36,716 nucleotides of DNA from positions 1-36,716 of IMG/VR virus record IMGVR_UViG_3300042870_000833, one strand, 5' to 3'. This DNA comes from a virus. Positions 28,087-34,967 of the stretch are shown one piece after another. The notes beneath the pieces were generated by a model, which searched no databases, had not been told where the DNA came from, and saw nothing but the letters and a program-made list of their open reading frames with translations. Position numbers and translations under genes: made by a program. Every line of letters starts with the position of its first letter. The first letter of the stretch is position 1.

Positions 28087-28092
28087 AACTCC

Positions 28093-28121
28093 ATATTACG
28101 GTTAGTAACCCCCAATACCAA
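28093..28121 (-). promoter_or_regulatory. Repeated-type promoter heading the leftward block
   Basis: -35 TTGGTA, spacer TTGGGGGTTACTAACCG, -10 TAATAT, 6 nt to ATG 28086. Confidence 0.8.
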
Positions 28122-28145
28122 CCTCTAAACAAATCTATCTAAAGG

Positions 28146-28174
28146 TTGGAAGTGTCCCTTACTACCCCTAGAGT
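28146..28174 (+). promoter_or_regulatory. Repeated-type promoter heading the rightward block
   Basis: -35 TTGGAA, spacer GTGTCCCTTACTACCCC, -10 TAGAGT, GGAGTT, then a 24-nt leader with AAAGGAG. Divergent from the previous promoter, 24 bp between -35 boxes. Confidence 0.9.
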
Positions 28175-28204
28175 GGAGTTACACCACAACAAAGGAGAAA
28201 CGAA

Positions 28205-28624
28205 GTGGCACAAAAACCAATTAGCGTAAAGGTCAGCACCAAGAAGGTGATTGACGCATTAGAAAAGGCTCTCGCAGAGCGTAACAAAACTGTCGCCGAC
28301 AACGAAAAGGCGAAAAAAGAATACGAAAAGGCTGTCAAGGACTTCCAAGACAGTCTTGCCGAGATGTTCCGAGCAGGCAAGGGAAAGGTCACTAGCGTCA
28401 GCAAGTCTCACAACTTCCGCTACAACGAGGAACAGAACAAGTACGAACTCACCATTGAGTTCCCTGCTTCCGTAAAAGCACCGAAAGAGCCTGAAAACCT
28501 AAACGATTGGGTAATGAAGTCCGAAATTGAAGAATTGGAAAACGCTGTTGCCGTTCTAAGAATGACTGACGAAGAAACAATCAACACCAGCACCTACAAG
28601 GGTGTGGCTCGCTTCATCAAATAA
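28205..28624 (+). CDS. Coiled-coil protein, GTG start
   Basis: 139 residues: KKVIDALEKALAERNKTVAD then NEKAKKEYEKAVKDFQDSL form a heptad coil; a beta segment and helix EIEELENAVAVLRM follow. Start GTG 28205 has AAAGGAG 7 nt before. A structural or scaffolding role is possible; no family recognised. Confidence 0.75.
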   Translation: MAQKPISVKVSTKKVIDALEKALAERNKTVADNEKAKKEYEKAVKDFQDSLAEMFRAGKGKVTSVSKSHNFRYNEEQNKYELTIEFPASVKAPKEPENLNDWVMKSEIEELENAVAVLRMTDEETINTSTYKGVARFIK

Positions 28625-28627
28625 TCG

Positions 28628-28690
28628 CCTCCCCGCGAATTGGGGGGTGGGACACGCACCGACAGGTAGCGACCCCGCCCCCTTTTGGGG
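28628..28690. terminator. G/C-rich hairpins after gene 28205
   Basis: CCTCCCC/GGGGGG (28628-28647), then CCCC-TTTT-GGGG (about 28678-28690), with possible long-range pairing CGCACC/GGTGTG. They lie between the gene and the next promoter and probably end transcription. Confidence 0.5.
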
Positions 28691-28727
28691 TGTGCGCCGG
28701 GACTCGCAGGATAAGTTTTGCGTCAGG

Positions 28728-28756
28728 TTGTGTTTGTGCCTTACTACCCATAGTAT
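28728..28756 (+). promoter_or_regulatory. Repeated-type promoter, gene 28763
   Basis: -35 TTGTGT, spacer TTGTGCCTTACTACCCA, -10 TAGTAT, 6 nt (GTAATC) to ATG 28763. Confidence 0.9.
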
Positions 28757-28762
28757 GTAATC

Positions 28763-28909
28763 ATGAACGAATACATGGAACAAGCAATCATGGAACTTGA
28801 CCACTTGGAATACCTAAGAGGCACTAACGCCATTGACGAAGATGATTATCAGCAACAGCGTGTTGCCGTTCTGTCATTACTAATCACACAACACACAGAA
28901 AGAAACTGA
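28763..28909 (+). CDS. Helical microprotein, leaderless
   Basis: 48 residues: MNEYMEQAIMELDHLEYLRG, TNAIDEDDYQQQRVAVLSLL. No family recognised. It ends 1 bp before the next start. Confidence 0.65.
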   Translation: MNEYMEQAIMELDHLEYLRGTNAIDEDDYQQQRVAVLSLLITQHTERN

Positions 28910-28910
28910 A

Positions 28911-29393
28911 ATGGGACTAGACCAATACCTATCAGCAAAGAAATATCTATCACCAGCCGAATGGCGTGGCGAAAAAAGCAAAGAGCAGTTTGACGGAGTT
29001 CTGAAAACTATCGGAGCAGAGACCTTTGTACGCAAAGAGTTCCCTAGTGCCGAAGTTTCTATCAGCGTTGGATACTGGCGCAAGGCTAACGCTATCCACC
29101 AATGGTTTGTGGACAACTGTCAAGGTGGCGTAGACGACTGTCGTGAGGTGTCAGTAGACCGTGAAAAGTTAGAGGAACTGAAAAAGGTCTGTGAGATTGT
29201 TCTCATGGACAAAGGCTTGCTAGATACAGACGAGTCAGCACAGACAATGCTCCCAACGCAGTCAGGTTTCTTTTTCGGTGGCACCGAGTATGACGAGTAT
29301 TACTACTCGGACTTGCGTGACACGATTGACATCGCCACGGCTTGCCTCGCCATGCCCCCTGAATGGGACTTCTCTTACCAGAGTTCTTGGTAG
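28911..29393 (+). CDS. Conserved phage protein of the MGLDQYL family
   Basis: 160 residues opening MGLDQYLSAKKYL and containing VSISVGYWRKANAIHQWFVDN, then PTQSGFFFGGTEYDEYYYSDL. This combination is a well-known phage family, sometimes mislabelled phosphoglycerate kinase. Function unknown; the conserved Tyr/Trp/His suggest ligand binding. It follows the previous gene by 1 bp and ends at a terminator. Confidence 0.85.
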   Translation: MGLDQYLSAKKYLSPAEWRGEKSKEQFDGVLKTIGAETFVRKEFPSAEVSISVGYWRKANAIHQWFVDNCQGGVDDCREVSVDREKLEELKKVCEIVLMDKGLLDTDESAQTMLPTQSGFFFGGTEYDEYYYSDLRDTIDIATACLAMPPEWDFSYQSSW

Positions 29394-29415
29394 AGACTCA
29401 GGGCGAAGCCCCGGG

Positions 29416-29458
29416 AGCCCTCGTGACATCTGGCAACAGGTTGTTACGGGGGCTTTCT
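29416..29458 (+). terminator. Terminator of gene 28911
   Basis: AGCCCTCGT (29416-29424) and ACGGGGGCT (29446-29454) pair over 9 bp (one G-U), followed by TTCT. Confidence 0.7.
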
Positions 29459-29497
29459 ACCAGTACCCTACAAACCACAATCAACTAAAAGGAAAAA

Positions 29498-29755
29498 ATG
29501 AACATTGTAGACACACCCTCAACTAACGACACAGCGGTAGCCCGCACCACAGATGGCAAGTTAGACCTAAACGCATATCTCAACTGTCACGGAACGATTG
29601 AGCAAGAGGGTCTCACTGTCAATGTGATGGTTCTCGGGGCTCGCCGACGATACGGTCACCTTGACTTGGAAGTAACTCCAGTGCTCGGAACTGGGCGTCG
29701 CTGGGTTGAGCGCAAAAACATCGTCCTCAATAACGACCCTGCAGGTTGTGTTTAA
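29498..29755 (+). CDS. Hypothetical beta-rich protein
   Basis: 85 residues: ARTTDGKLDLNAYLNCHGTI, TVNVMVLGARRRYGHLDLEV, RRWVERKNIVLNNDPAGCV. Strand-rich, OB- or SH3-like by eye; no family recognised. AAAGGAAAA precedes ATG. Its last codons GGT TGT GTT form the start of the next promoter. Confidence 0.7.
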   Translation: MNIVDTPSTNDTAVARTTDGKLDLNAYLNCHGTIEQEGLTVNVMVLGARRRYGHLDLEVTPVLGTGRRWVERKNIVLNNDPAGCV

Positions 29756-29774
29756 CCCTTACTACCTATAGAGT
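29746..29774 (+). promoter_or_regulatory. Repeated-type promoter, gene 29781
   Basis: -35 TTGTGT (inside the preceding gene), spacer TTAACCCTTACTACCTA, -10 TAGAGT, 6 nt to ATG 29781. Confidence 0.9.
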
Positions 29775-29780
29775 GAAGCC

Positions 29781-29960
29781 ATGAAGAAATACATTATTCA
29801 GGTAACCGAAAGCATCAATCACCAATACGAGGTTGAAGCGGAGGACGAAGATGGTGCACTAGAAGCCTATGACCGTCTCACTGATACACAACTCAAGACA
29901 CGAGACCTAGACGGTGACAGTGGCTGGGACCGACCATGGGACGTCACGGAAGTCATCTAA
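29781..29960 (+). CDS. DpnD/PcfM-like small protein, leaderless
   Basis: 59 residues: MKKYIIQVTESINHQYEVEA, EDEDGALEAYDRL, then an acidic end. The KxYxxxVxEsxxxxxEVEAxxxxxAxxxY opening resembles the DpnD/PcfM fold of small mobile-element proteins; a tentative match. It overlaps the next gene by 1 nt (TAATG). Confidence 0.65.
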   Translation: MKKYIIQVTESINHQYEVEAEDEDGALEAYDRLTDTQLKTRDLDGDSGWDRPWDVTEVI

Positions 29961-30235
29961 TGCATCAGATTCGCATCAGAACTGAAGTGGTCTACCCAAA
30001 TGGTGGACCAGCATACGACAAGTATGACTACTTCCTTATAAAAGACGAAGACCTTCCAGATACCTGGAAAGAATTCAAACCAGAAGATTTTTACGACTTT
30101 TTAAACGAAGGCGGACACTGGAATAAAGGCTGGCAAGAGATTACTCGGGACCACGAGACTTGGATTGAAGACAATCAAGCAGAGGGTTCCCAAACAGAAA
30201 CAGCAATAGTAGTGGATTTCATCAACCCCTTTTAG
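29960..30235 (+). CDS. Hypothetical acidic protein
   Basis: 91 residues: MHQIRIRTEVVYPNGGPAYDKYDYF, DTWKEFKPEDFYDFLNEGGH, then ETAIVVDFINPF. An alpha/beta fold is likely; no family recognised. The start overlaps the preceding stop. Confidence 0.7.
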   Translation: MHQIRIRTEVVYPNGGPAYDKYDYFLIKDEDLPDTWKEFKPEDFYDFLNEGGHWNKGWQEITRDHETWIEDNQAEGSQTETAIVVDFINPF

Positions 30236-30237
30236 TA

Positions 30238-30257
30238 GCACTGACGGTGGCGGAAGA
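30238..30257 (+). repeat. GGTGGCGG repeat, copy 7 (CACTG variant)
   Basis: GCACTGACGGTGGCGGAAGA just after the stop; the CTAATC half is replaced by GCACTG. Confidence 0.75.
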
Positions 30258-30319
30258 ACCACGCTGCGCGTTTATTCAGAAATCAAACTTTTGGGTAAAT
30301 GACTTACCCCTAGCCTTTT

Positions 30320-30556
30320 TTAATTTTCTTCTTTTTTCTTACTTTTTACAGCGGCCTCTGGGGCCAGAACAACTTCGGCGACTTCAACTACCTCAGCAAC
30401 TTCAACTACTTTAGCGGCTGGCATTACGAAGGAGTCTGAACCAATACCCTTCGGCTCAACATCTGCTGCCCTTACTGGCGCTGCAACGGTAGCCCCGGAT
30501 GCTTTCTCAAATGCTTCTACTTTTGCCAATGCTTCTTCTGGAGTAAGTTTTCTCAT
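30320..30556 (-). CDS. Ala/Val-rich protein with VEVAEV repeats, lone minus gene
   Basis: 78 residues: MRKLTPEEALAKVEAFEKAS, PVRAADVEPKGIGSDSFV, KVVEVAEVVEVAEVVLAPEA, KSKKKEEN. The VEVAEVV unit is a tandem repeat also in DNA. It resembles flexible scaffold-like or linker proteins. AAGGA precedes ATG 30556. It sits in a plus-strand block, so it is expressed separately. Confidence 0.65.
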   Translation of the reverse strand: MRKLTPEEALAKVEAFEKASGATVAAPVRAADVEPKGIGSDSFVMPAAKVVEVAEVVEVAEVVLAPEAAVKSKKKEEN

Positions 30557-30650
30557 GATATTTTCCTTCTGAATAAATCTCGTGAAACAATAATACAACA
30601 CCGGGGCACCCAGTCACGACGCAAATTTCTTATAAATTTTTCTAAGAATG

Positions 30651-30679
30651 TTGGAAGTACCCCTTACTATCCATAAGAT
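30651..30679 (+). promoter_or_regulatory. Repeated-type promoter, gene 30686
   Basis: -35 TTGGAA, spacer GTACCCCTTACTATCCA, -10 TAAGAT, 6 nt (GGAGGC) to ATG. Confidence 0.9.
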
Positions 30680-30685
30680 GGAGGC

Positions 30686-30856
30686 ATGAAGGAATACAAA
30701 GACCTAGAAACAATTACTGAATCTGACTTAGAACTTGAGTGCGACGAATGTGGCGTACCTCATGATGATGGTCAGGAGTTCACATTCATCAAGCCCTACG
30801 ACTTTGAGCCAGGGCATTGGGTGTGCATAGGATGCAAAGAGGAGTTATTTAGATGA
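30686..30856 (+). CDS. Zinc-ribbon protein, leaderless
   Basis: 56 residues: MKEYKDLETITESDLELECDEC, GVPHDDGQEFTFIKPYDF, HWVCIGCKEELF: CxxC...CxxC. It overlaps the next gene by 4 nt (ATGA). Confidence 0.7.
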   Translation: MKEYKDLETITESDLELECDECGVPHDDGQEFTFIKPYDFEPGHWVCIGCKEELFR

Positions 30857-31338
30857 TTACCATAGAACAGATAAACGACGTCCATCGTTCCCTATGGGAC
30901 GACGCCATAGAAAGACATGGCGACAAGTTCAAGGTGCCCTTTGAGGAGATACACAAGATATCCACTCATACTCGTGCGCTCTATGCGCTGATGGGTTGGA
31001 ACGGGTCGGGCAATCCTGCTCGCTACCTATCTACTTACTCCGTACCGACAGAGGTAATCGCTGATGTGGTCGCTGAATACTGTGACGAAGTCGTTGACCC
31101 CGAGGAACTACTTACCCCGAGGCCCCGCCGAGCCGACAAGTACGATGCCCTACTGACTTGGTCAAAAGACCACCTATTTGAACAGTTCACTACCGAGCAG
31201 TTGGTTGAAGTATCAGGCTTCTCTTATCCCACCACCTTGAAGTTCTTGCAGGAGTCTCCGACTTTCCGCAAAGTCAAGAAGGGTCTATGGGAAGTGCGTG
31301 ACGCTGAGGCTGATAAGAAAGCCGAAAAGAATCTGTAA
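30853..31338 (+). CDS. Hypothetical protein with winged-helix-like C-terminus
   Basis: 161 residues. The N-terminal half is helical (ITIEQINDVHRSLWDDAIER, EIHKISTHTRALYALMGWN). The C-terminal half (LFEQFTTEQLVEVSGFSYPT, TLKFLQESPTFRKVKKGLW) reads as a winged helix with wing KGLWEVRD. Probably DNA-binding. It lies just before the MoxR promoter and is a candidate regulator of it. Confidence 0.7.
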   Translation: MITIEQINDVHRSLWDDAIERHGDKFKVPFEEIHKISTHTRALYALMGWNGSGNPARYLSTYSVPTEVIADVVAEYCDEVVDPEELLTPRPRRADKYDALLTWSKDHLFEQFTTEQLVEVSGFSYPTTLKFLQESPTFRKVKKGLWEVRDAEADKKAEKNL

Positions 31339-31345
31339 AGAGATG

Positions 31346-31374
31346 TTGTGATTAGGGCTTACTACCCGTAACAT
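31346..31374 (+). promoter_or_regulatory. Repeated-type promoter, MoxR-VWA operon
   Basis: -35 TTGTGA, spacer TTAGGGCTTACTACCCG, -10 TAACAT, GGAGTC, then a 26-nt leader with AAAGGAG. Confidence 0.9.
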
Positions 31375-31406
31375 GGAGTCATAACCAATTGCAAAGGAGC
31401 AATAAA

Positions 31407-32126
31407 ATGGAAAAAGAAATAACACTACCCGAGTGCTGGCAAACACTCAAAGACTGCATGGACTCAGGGATTGACCGAGTCATCCTGTTTGGACCTGCTG
31501 GAACTGGCAAGACCTTTGCTGGTCTCACATTTGGAAATGTCGGCGCTGGCGCACACCGTTTGGTCTGCACAGAAGACATGACTTCAATGGATGTGACTGG
31601 AGCATTCATGCCTGACGGTAACGGCAGATTCTCATGGGTCGCTGGTGCTGGTCTCAAGGCTTGGGAAGGCAACGGACTCAATGGTGGTCGTCTCATCGTG
31701 GATGAGATTGACAAGGCGTCGGGAGATGTGTTCGCACTTCTGCTTGCGATGCTTGACTCACCTGAATCAGCAACTTGGGAGCATCCCGAGACTGGTCGTA
31801 TCCATCGTCCGAAAGACGGGTTCTCTGCAGTCATGACCACGAACATTGAGAATATGGAAGAGTTGCCAATGGCGCTCGCTGACCGATTCCCTGTTCGTAT
31901 CCGAATCAACGCCCCTCACCCGAGTGCGCTTGAGAAGTTGTCGTACGAGTTGCGTGAGTACGCAGTCCGTATGGCTGATGCTGGCAAGCGCCGAATCTCA
32001 TTGCGTACTTTCTACGCATTTGACAAACTGCGTAAGCAACTAGGTGACGAGAAGTCTGCAAAGATTATCTTTGGTGACCGAGCAACTTCTGTACTGGACG
32101 CCATTGCGATTGACAAGGTTCACTAA
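31407..32126 (+). CDS. MoxR/CobS-like AAA+ ATPase
   Basis: 239 residues. Walker A GPAGTGKT at 29-36, Walker B LIVDEID with D99-E100, sensor-like TTNIENMEELPMALADRFP and an arginine-finger region follow. MoxR/CobS ATPases work as hexamers with a von Willebrand A partner to remodel proteins or insert metals; the partner lies next door. The start ATG 31407 has AAAGGAG 8 nt before it. Stop and next start overlap as TAATG, so both are made together. Confidence 0.9.
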   Translation: MEKEITLPECWQTLKDCMDSGIDRVILFGPAGTGKTFAGLTFGNVGAGAHRLVCTEDMTSMDVTGAFMPDGNGRFSWVAGAGLKAWEGNGLNGGRLIVDEIDKASGDVFALLLAMLDSPESATWEHPETGRIHRPKDGFSAVMTTNIENMEELPMALADRFPVRIRINAPHPSALEKLSYELREYAVRMADAGKRRISLRTFYAFDKLRKQLGDEKSAKIIFGDRATSVLDAIAIDKVH

Positions 32127-33580
32127 TGAGACACATTGCCGAACCCGAATGGCTTGGGCGTAACGACGCCGAGCATGGCGCTTGGCAAGTTGAAGATTGC
32201 GAACCTCGCCGTGGCATCCCTGCTACTTCTATCGTGGAACGCAAGATGCTTGCACCTGCACACGACACTGAACAAGCAAGAGTAATCCGAGCGCACGAAA
32301 TGATGCATGCAAAAGTTTCTCCTGCTAATGATTGGGAGAAGTGGCAGAACAGAAAGATTGCCACTCTTCCAGCAATGATGGCGTGTGAAGAATTGCGTGT
32401 GAACTTACTGTGCGATAGGGCTGGCTTTGATGTGAAGAACCAACTGTCTGACGGTGGAGAGACCGCAGACGGAGAACGCCTTGCTTGCACCGAAGACTGG
32501 AAGGGTGCAGTACACATGGCTGTCGCCACTGCTGGTACCGCAAGTAACAAGTTGTTCCTGAACGGCATACGCCGACATAACCGCTTATGGGGTACTGCGC
32601 TTGCTGATATCTCTAAGCGAGCAGTGAAAGAAATGAACAAGGCTGGTCACCGCTTATCAAGCACCGAAGTGCATGCCTCTACTGGTCTCGCTCCATTTGG
32701 ATTCATCTACACAGAGAAACTTGCTGAATGGGTTGACCGTCTCGCTGGTATGGAACCACCGTCGGAAGATGAATCAGAATCAAGTGACGACTCTTCAATG
32801 AGTACCGAAGGTGATGACAAAGAAAGCAAGCGTGAACACTCAAACATCGGAAGTGTAAAAGTAAAAGAAACTGAGTTTCGTGAAAAACTAAAAACAATTA
32901 CTCCCGACAGAATGGACAACAGTGTTCCTTATTGGGGAGAACTAATGATTGAGAAGTTGCCACTTCCTATTATTGCTAAAGGTAATTTGGGAAAGAAGAA
33001 AACAGCATCCAATGTTGGTCGCTCACCACGCCGTATCCACCGATACATGACTGACCCACAGAAGCGAATCTTTGACAACAAGAGACGAGGAATGGGTGGA
33101 GTCGTGTGCGTTGATGCATCGGGTTCAATGTCTCTATCTCAAGATGATGTTCGCAGAATTCTTGAAGCAAGTCCGGGGGCTACCGTCATTGCGTACTCCG
33201 ATATTCGTGATGGTCATCCGAACGCTTGGATTCTTGCTGACAAGGGTCGTATGGTTGACGAAATGCCCGAGATGGGTCAAGGCAACGGCGTTGACTTCCC
33301 TGCGCTTGAATGGGCAGTGAAGCGTCGCCAGCACTCAACTGCTCCAGTCATTTGGATGACTGACGGTGGAGTCTGTGGTCCTCACCAAGGATTCTCTGAA
33401 CTACTTGCGAACCAATGCACTGCGTTCTGTTTGGAGAAGAAGATTCACCTGACCGAAAACGCCGAAGCCACCATCGCTCTTCTCGGAGCGCTCTCAAAAG
33501 GAATGACGGTACCGAAGGCACCTTTCCCATACATGTTGAAGCATGCGTGGGAAGCACGAGGTGGGAAACTTCCTTACTGA
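32126..33580 (+). CDS. Metallopeptidase-like/VWA partner protein (DUF2201-like plan)
   Basis: 484 residues. The N-terminal region has RAHEMMHAK (57-61 HEMMH, a zincin HExxH) followed by CEELRVN, the plan of the putative metallopeptidase half of DUF2201 proteins. An acidic Ser-rich linker spans 213-236. The C-terminal VWA domain has MIDAS residues DASGS at 330-334 and MTDGG later. It is paired with the MoxR ATPase as in CobS/CobT and MoxR-VWA chaperone systems. The substrate is unknown; protein remodelling or proteolysis during infection is possible. Confidence 0.85.
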   Translation: MRHIAEPEWLGRNDAEHGAWQVEDCEPRRGIPATSIVERKMLAPAHDTEQARVIRAHEMMHAKVSPANDWEKWQNRKIATLPAMMACEELRVNLLCDRAGFDVKNQLSDGGETADGERLACTEDWKGAVHMAVATAGTASNKLFLNGIRRHNRLWGTALADISKRAVKEMNKAGHRLSSTEVHASTGLAPFGFIYTEKLAEWVDRLAGMEPPSEDESESSDDSSMSTEGDDKESKREHSNIGSVKVKETEFREKLKTITPDRMDNSVPYWGELMIEKLPLPIIAKGNLGKKKTASNVGRSPRRIHRYMTDPQKRIFDNKRRGMGGVVCVDASGSMSLSQDDVRRILEASPGATVIAYSDIRDGHPNAWILADKGRMVDEMPEMGQGNGVDFPALEWAVKRRQHSTAPVIWMTDGGVCGPHQGFSELLANQCTAFCLEKKIHLTENAEATIALLGALSKGMTVPKAPFPYMLKHAWEARGGKLPY

Positions 33581-33588
33581 CCGCTACG

Positions 33589-33623
33589 CCCCACAACCAC
33601 TTGCTCCTTTGTTGGTTGTGGGG
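33589..33623 (+). terminator. Hairpin after the VWA gene
   Basis: CCCCACAACCA and TGGTTGTGGGG pair over 11 bp; there is no T run and the next promoter begins at once (33624). Confidence 0.55.
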
Positions 33624-33652
33624 TTGTGGCTAGCCCTTACTACCCGTAAAAT
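33624..33652 (+). promoter_or_regulatory. Repeated-type promoter, Api92-like gene
   Basis: -35 TTGTGG, spacer CTAGCCCTTACTACCCG, -10 TAAAAT, GAAGTT, then a 16-nt leader with AAGGAG. Confidence 0.9.
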
Positions 33653-33674
33653 GAAGTTCTACTAAGGAGTTATT

Positions 33675-34292
33675 ATGCCTAACTGGGTATCAACCACACT
33701 GACCGTCAAAGGCTCAGAAGAAGAAATAAAAAGATTCGCAGACGGAATCAAGGACAACAGTATCCTTGAGTCATACATTCCCTGCCCTGCAGAACTGCGA
33801 GACACTGTCTCGGGTTCCTTTCAGGACGAAGAGAAAATGGCAGAACTGCGCAAGCAACAAGAATTGAACATTGCTAAGTACGGTCACCAAGACTGGTACA
33901 ACTGGCAGTACGACATTTGGGGAACCAAGTGGGGCGACTGCGATACCGACATCGGTAACCCCATGGAGTTCAGTGACGGCTCATGGGAAGTTCTAGTTCA
34001 CTATCAGACTGCATGGGGACCAGCAGATGCTGGGTTCCTCAAGGTCTCTGCAATGTTCCCTACACTGTTCTTCATATTTGATTATGACGAAGAGGCTGGT
34101 TTCTTTGCAGGCACTCAGGTGATGCAAGACGGAGCAACCGTATTTGAGTCCATGTACGAGCCTTGCTCATACGAAGGCGAAGTTGATTGGGACGATGAAG
34201 TTTCAATGCAGAAGTACGAAGCATGGAAAGAAGAAAAAACTGACGCTATCTTTTCTGAGTACGCCCAGTTCCGAAAGGGGATATCAGTATGA
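33675..34292 (+). CDS. Api92/DUF1281-like protein
   Basis: 205 residues opening MPNWVSTTLTVKGSEEEIKRF, with IWGTKWGDCD, LVHYQTAWGPADAGFLKVSA, EAGFFAGTQVM. This is the ferredoxin-like DUF1281/Api92 plan found in many phages and plasmids; the function is not established. AAGGAG lies 7 nt before ATG. It heads a coupled set of four genes. Confidence 0.85.
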   Translation: MPNWVSTTLTVKGSEEEIKRFADGIKDNSILESYIPCPAELRDTVSGSFQDEEKMAELRKQQELNIAKYGHQDWYNWQYDIWGTKWGDCDTDIGNPMEFSDGSWEVLVHYQTAWGPADAGFLKVSAMFPTLFFIFDYDEEAGFFAGTQVMQDGATVFESMYEPCSYEGEVDWDDEVSMQKYEAWKEEKTDAIFSEYAQFRKGISV

Positions 34293-34495
34293 CTTACCGA
34301 GTAACCGTGATGGTCACCACTGATGTGGAGACGAACGACGAAAAAGAGGCTTTTTCTATGGCTCTCCACAAGGTGCGTAGCGCTGTCGGAGACGACCAAG
34401 ATGGTGCAGACGACCTGTGGGTTACTGGCATCGCCCAAGACGACAACGGATACATGGTCTACCTACAAGGAGAAAACAATGCAACACAAGATTGA
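34289..34495 (+). CDS. Small acidic protein
   Basis: 68 residues: MTYRVTVMVTTDVETNDEKE, AFSMALHKVRSAVGDDQDGA, DDLWVTGIAQDDNGYMVYLQ. A small ferredoxin-like alpha/beta fold, unnamed. The start overlaps the previous stop (ATGA). Confidence 0.7.
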   Translation: MTYRVTVMVTTDVETNDEKEAFSMALHKVRSAVGDDQDGADDLWVTGIAQDDNGYMVYLQGENNATQD

Positions 34496-34748
34496 AACTG
34501 ACGAATGTGTGCACTGTGGACGCTCAACAGCGTTCAACTCAGGCTTTGGTCTCTTTGTGAACCGTCTACCAACCGATGACGGGTGGGCTTGCGCTGAGTG
34601 TGCAGGCTTTGAATGTGACGAGTGCGAACAAACTATCTACCTTGACACTGAAGTCCGAGTTGATTACGAGAAAGACGGAGTGTCTTACTACGGCAACTAC
34701 CACGAAGACTGCTACTCATTCCTCAAACACGGGGAAAGACAATGGTAG
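34479..34748 (+). CDS. LIM-like zinc protein
   Basis: 89 residues: CVHCGRSTAFNSGFGLFV, GWACAECAGFECDECEQTI, YYGNYHEDCYSFL. CxxC, CxxC, CxxC and HxxC give a double zinc site like a LIM domain. AAGGAG precedes ATG 34479; it overlaps the previous gene by 17 nt. Confidence 0.75.
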   Translation: MQHKIETDECVHCGRSTAFNSGFGLFVNRLPTDDGWACAECAGFECDECEQTIYLDTEVRVDYEKDGVSYYGNYHEDCYSFLKHGERQW

Positions 34749-34888
34749 AGTTCTGGGGCTCGCGTCGGGGCTACTGCCATTACTGCGACGAGTTCGTTGA
34801 TGACGAGCCAGTCTGGGAAATCAAACACGGTTGCCGAGTTGCATGCTGCATAGAGTGCGCCATTGACCGGAATATTATTAGTCTTTAG
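34742..34888 (+). CDS. Zinc-knuckle microprotein
   Basis: 48 residues: MVEFWGSRRGYCHYCDEFV, KHGCRVACCIECAIDRN. CxxC plus CxxCCxxC. It overlaps the previous gene by 7 nt. The copy-8 repeat begins at its last base. Confidence 0.7.
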   Translation: MVEFWGSRRGYCHYCDEFVDDEPVWEIKHGCRVACCIECAIDRNIISL

Positions 34889-34907
34889 CACTGACGGTGG
34901 TGGAAAG
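34888..34907 (+). repeat. GGTGGCGG repeat, copy 8 (GGTGGTGG)
   Basis: GCACTGACGGTGGTGGAAAG, same CACTG variant as copy 7, directly after the stop. Confidence 0.7.
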
Positions 34908-34967
34908 CCTCCGTTAAATCTGTACAATACTACTTGCCGGCTGCGGCCGTAAGAAAAAGAGAAAAAA

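Noticed and set aside
13335-33652. GRAG next to ATG as a Shine-Dalgarno site
   Set aside because: It is 2 nt from the ATG, too close, and is conserved even where no ATG follows.
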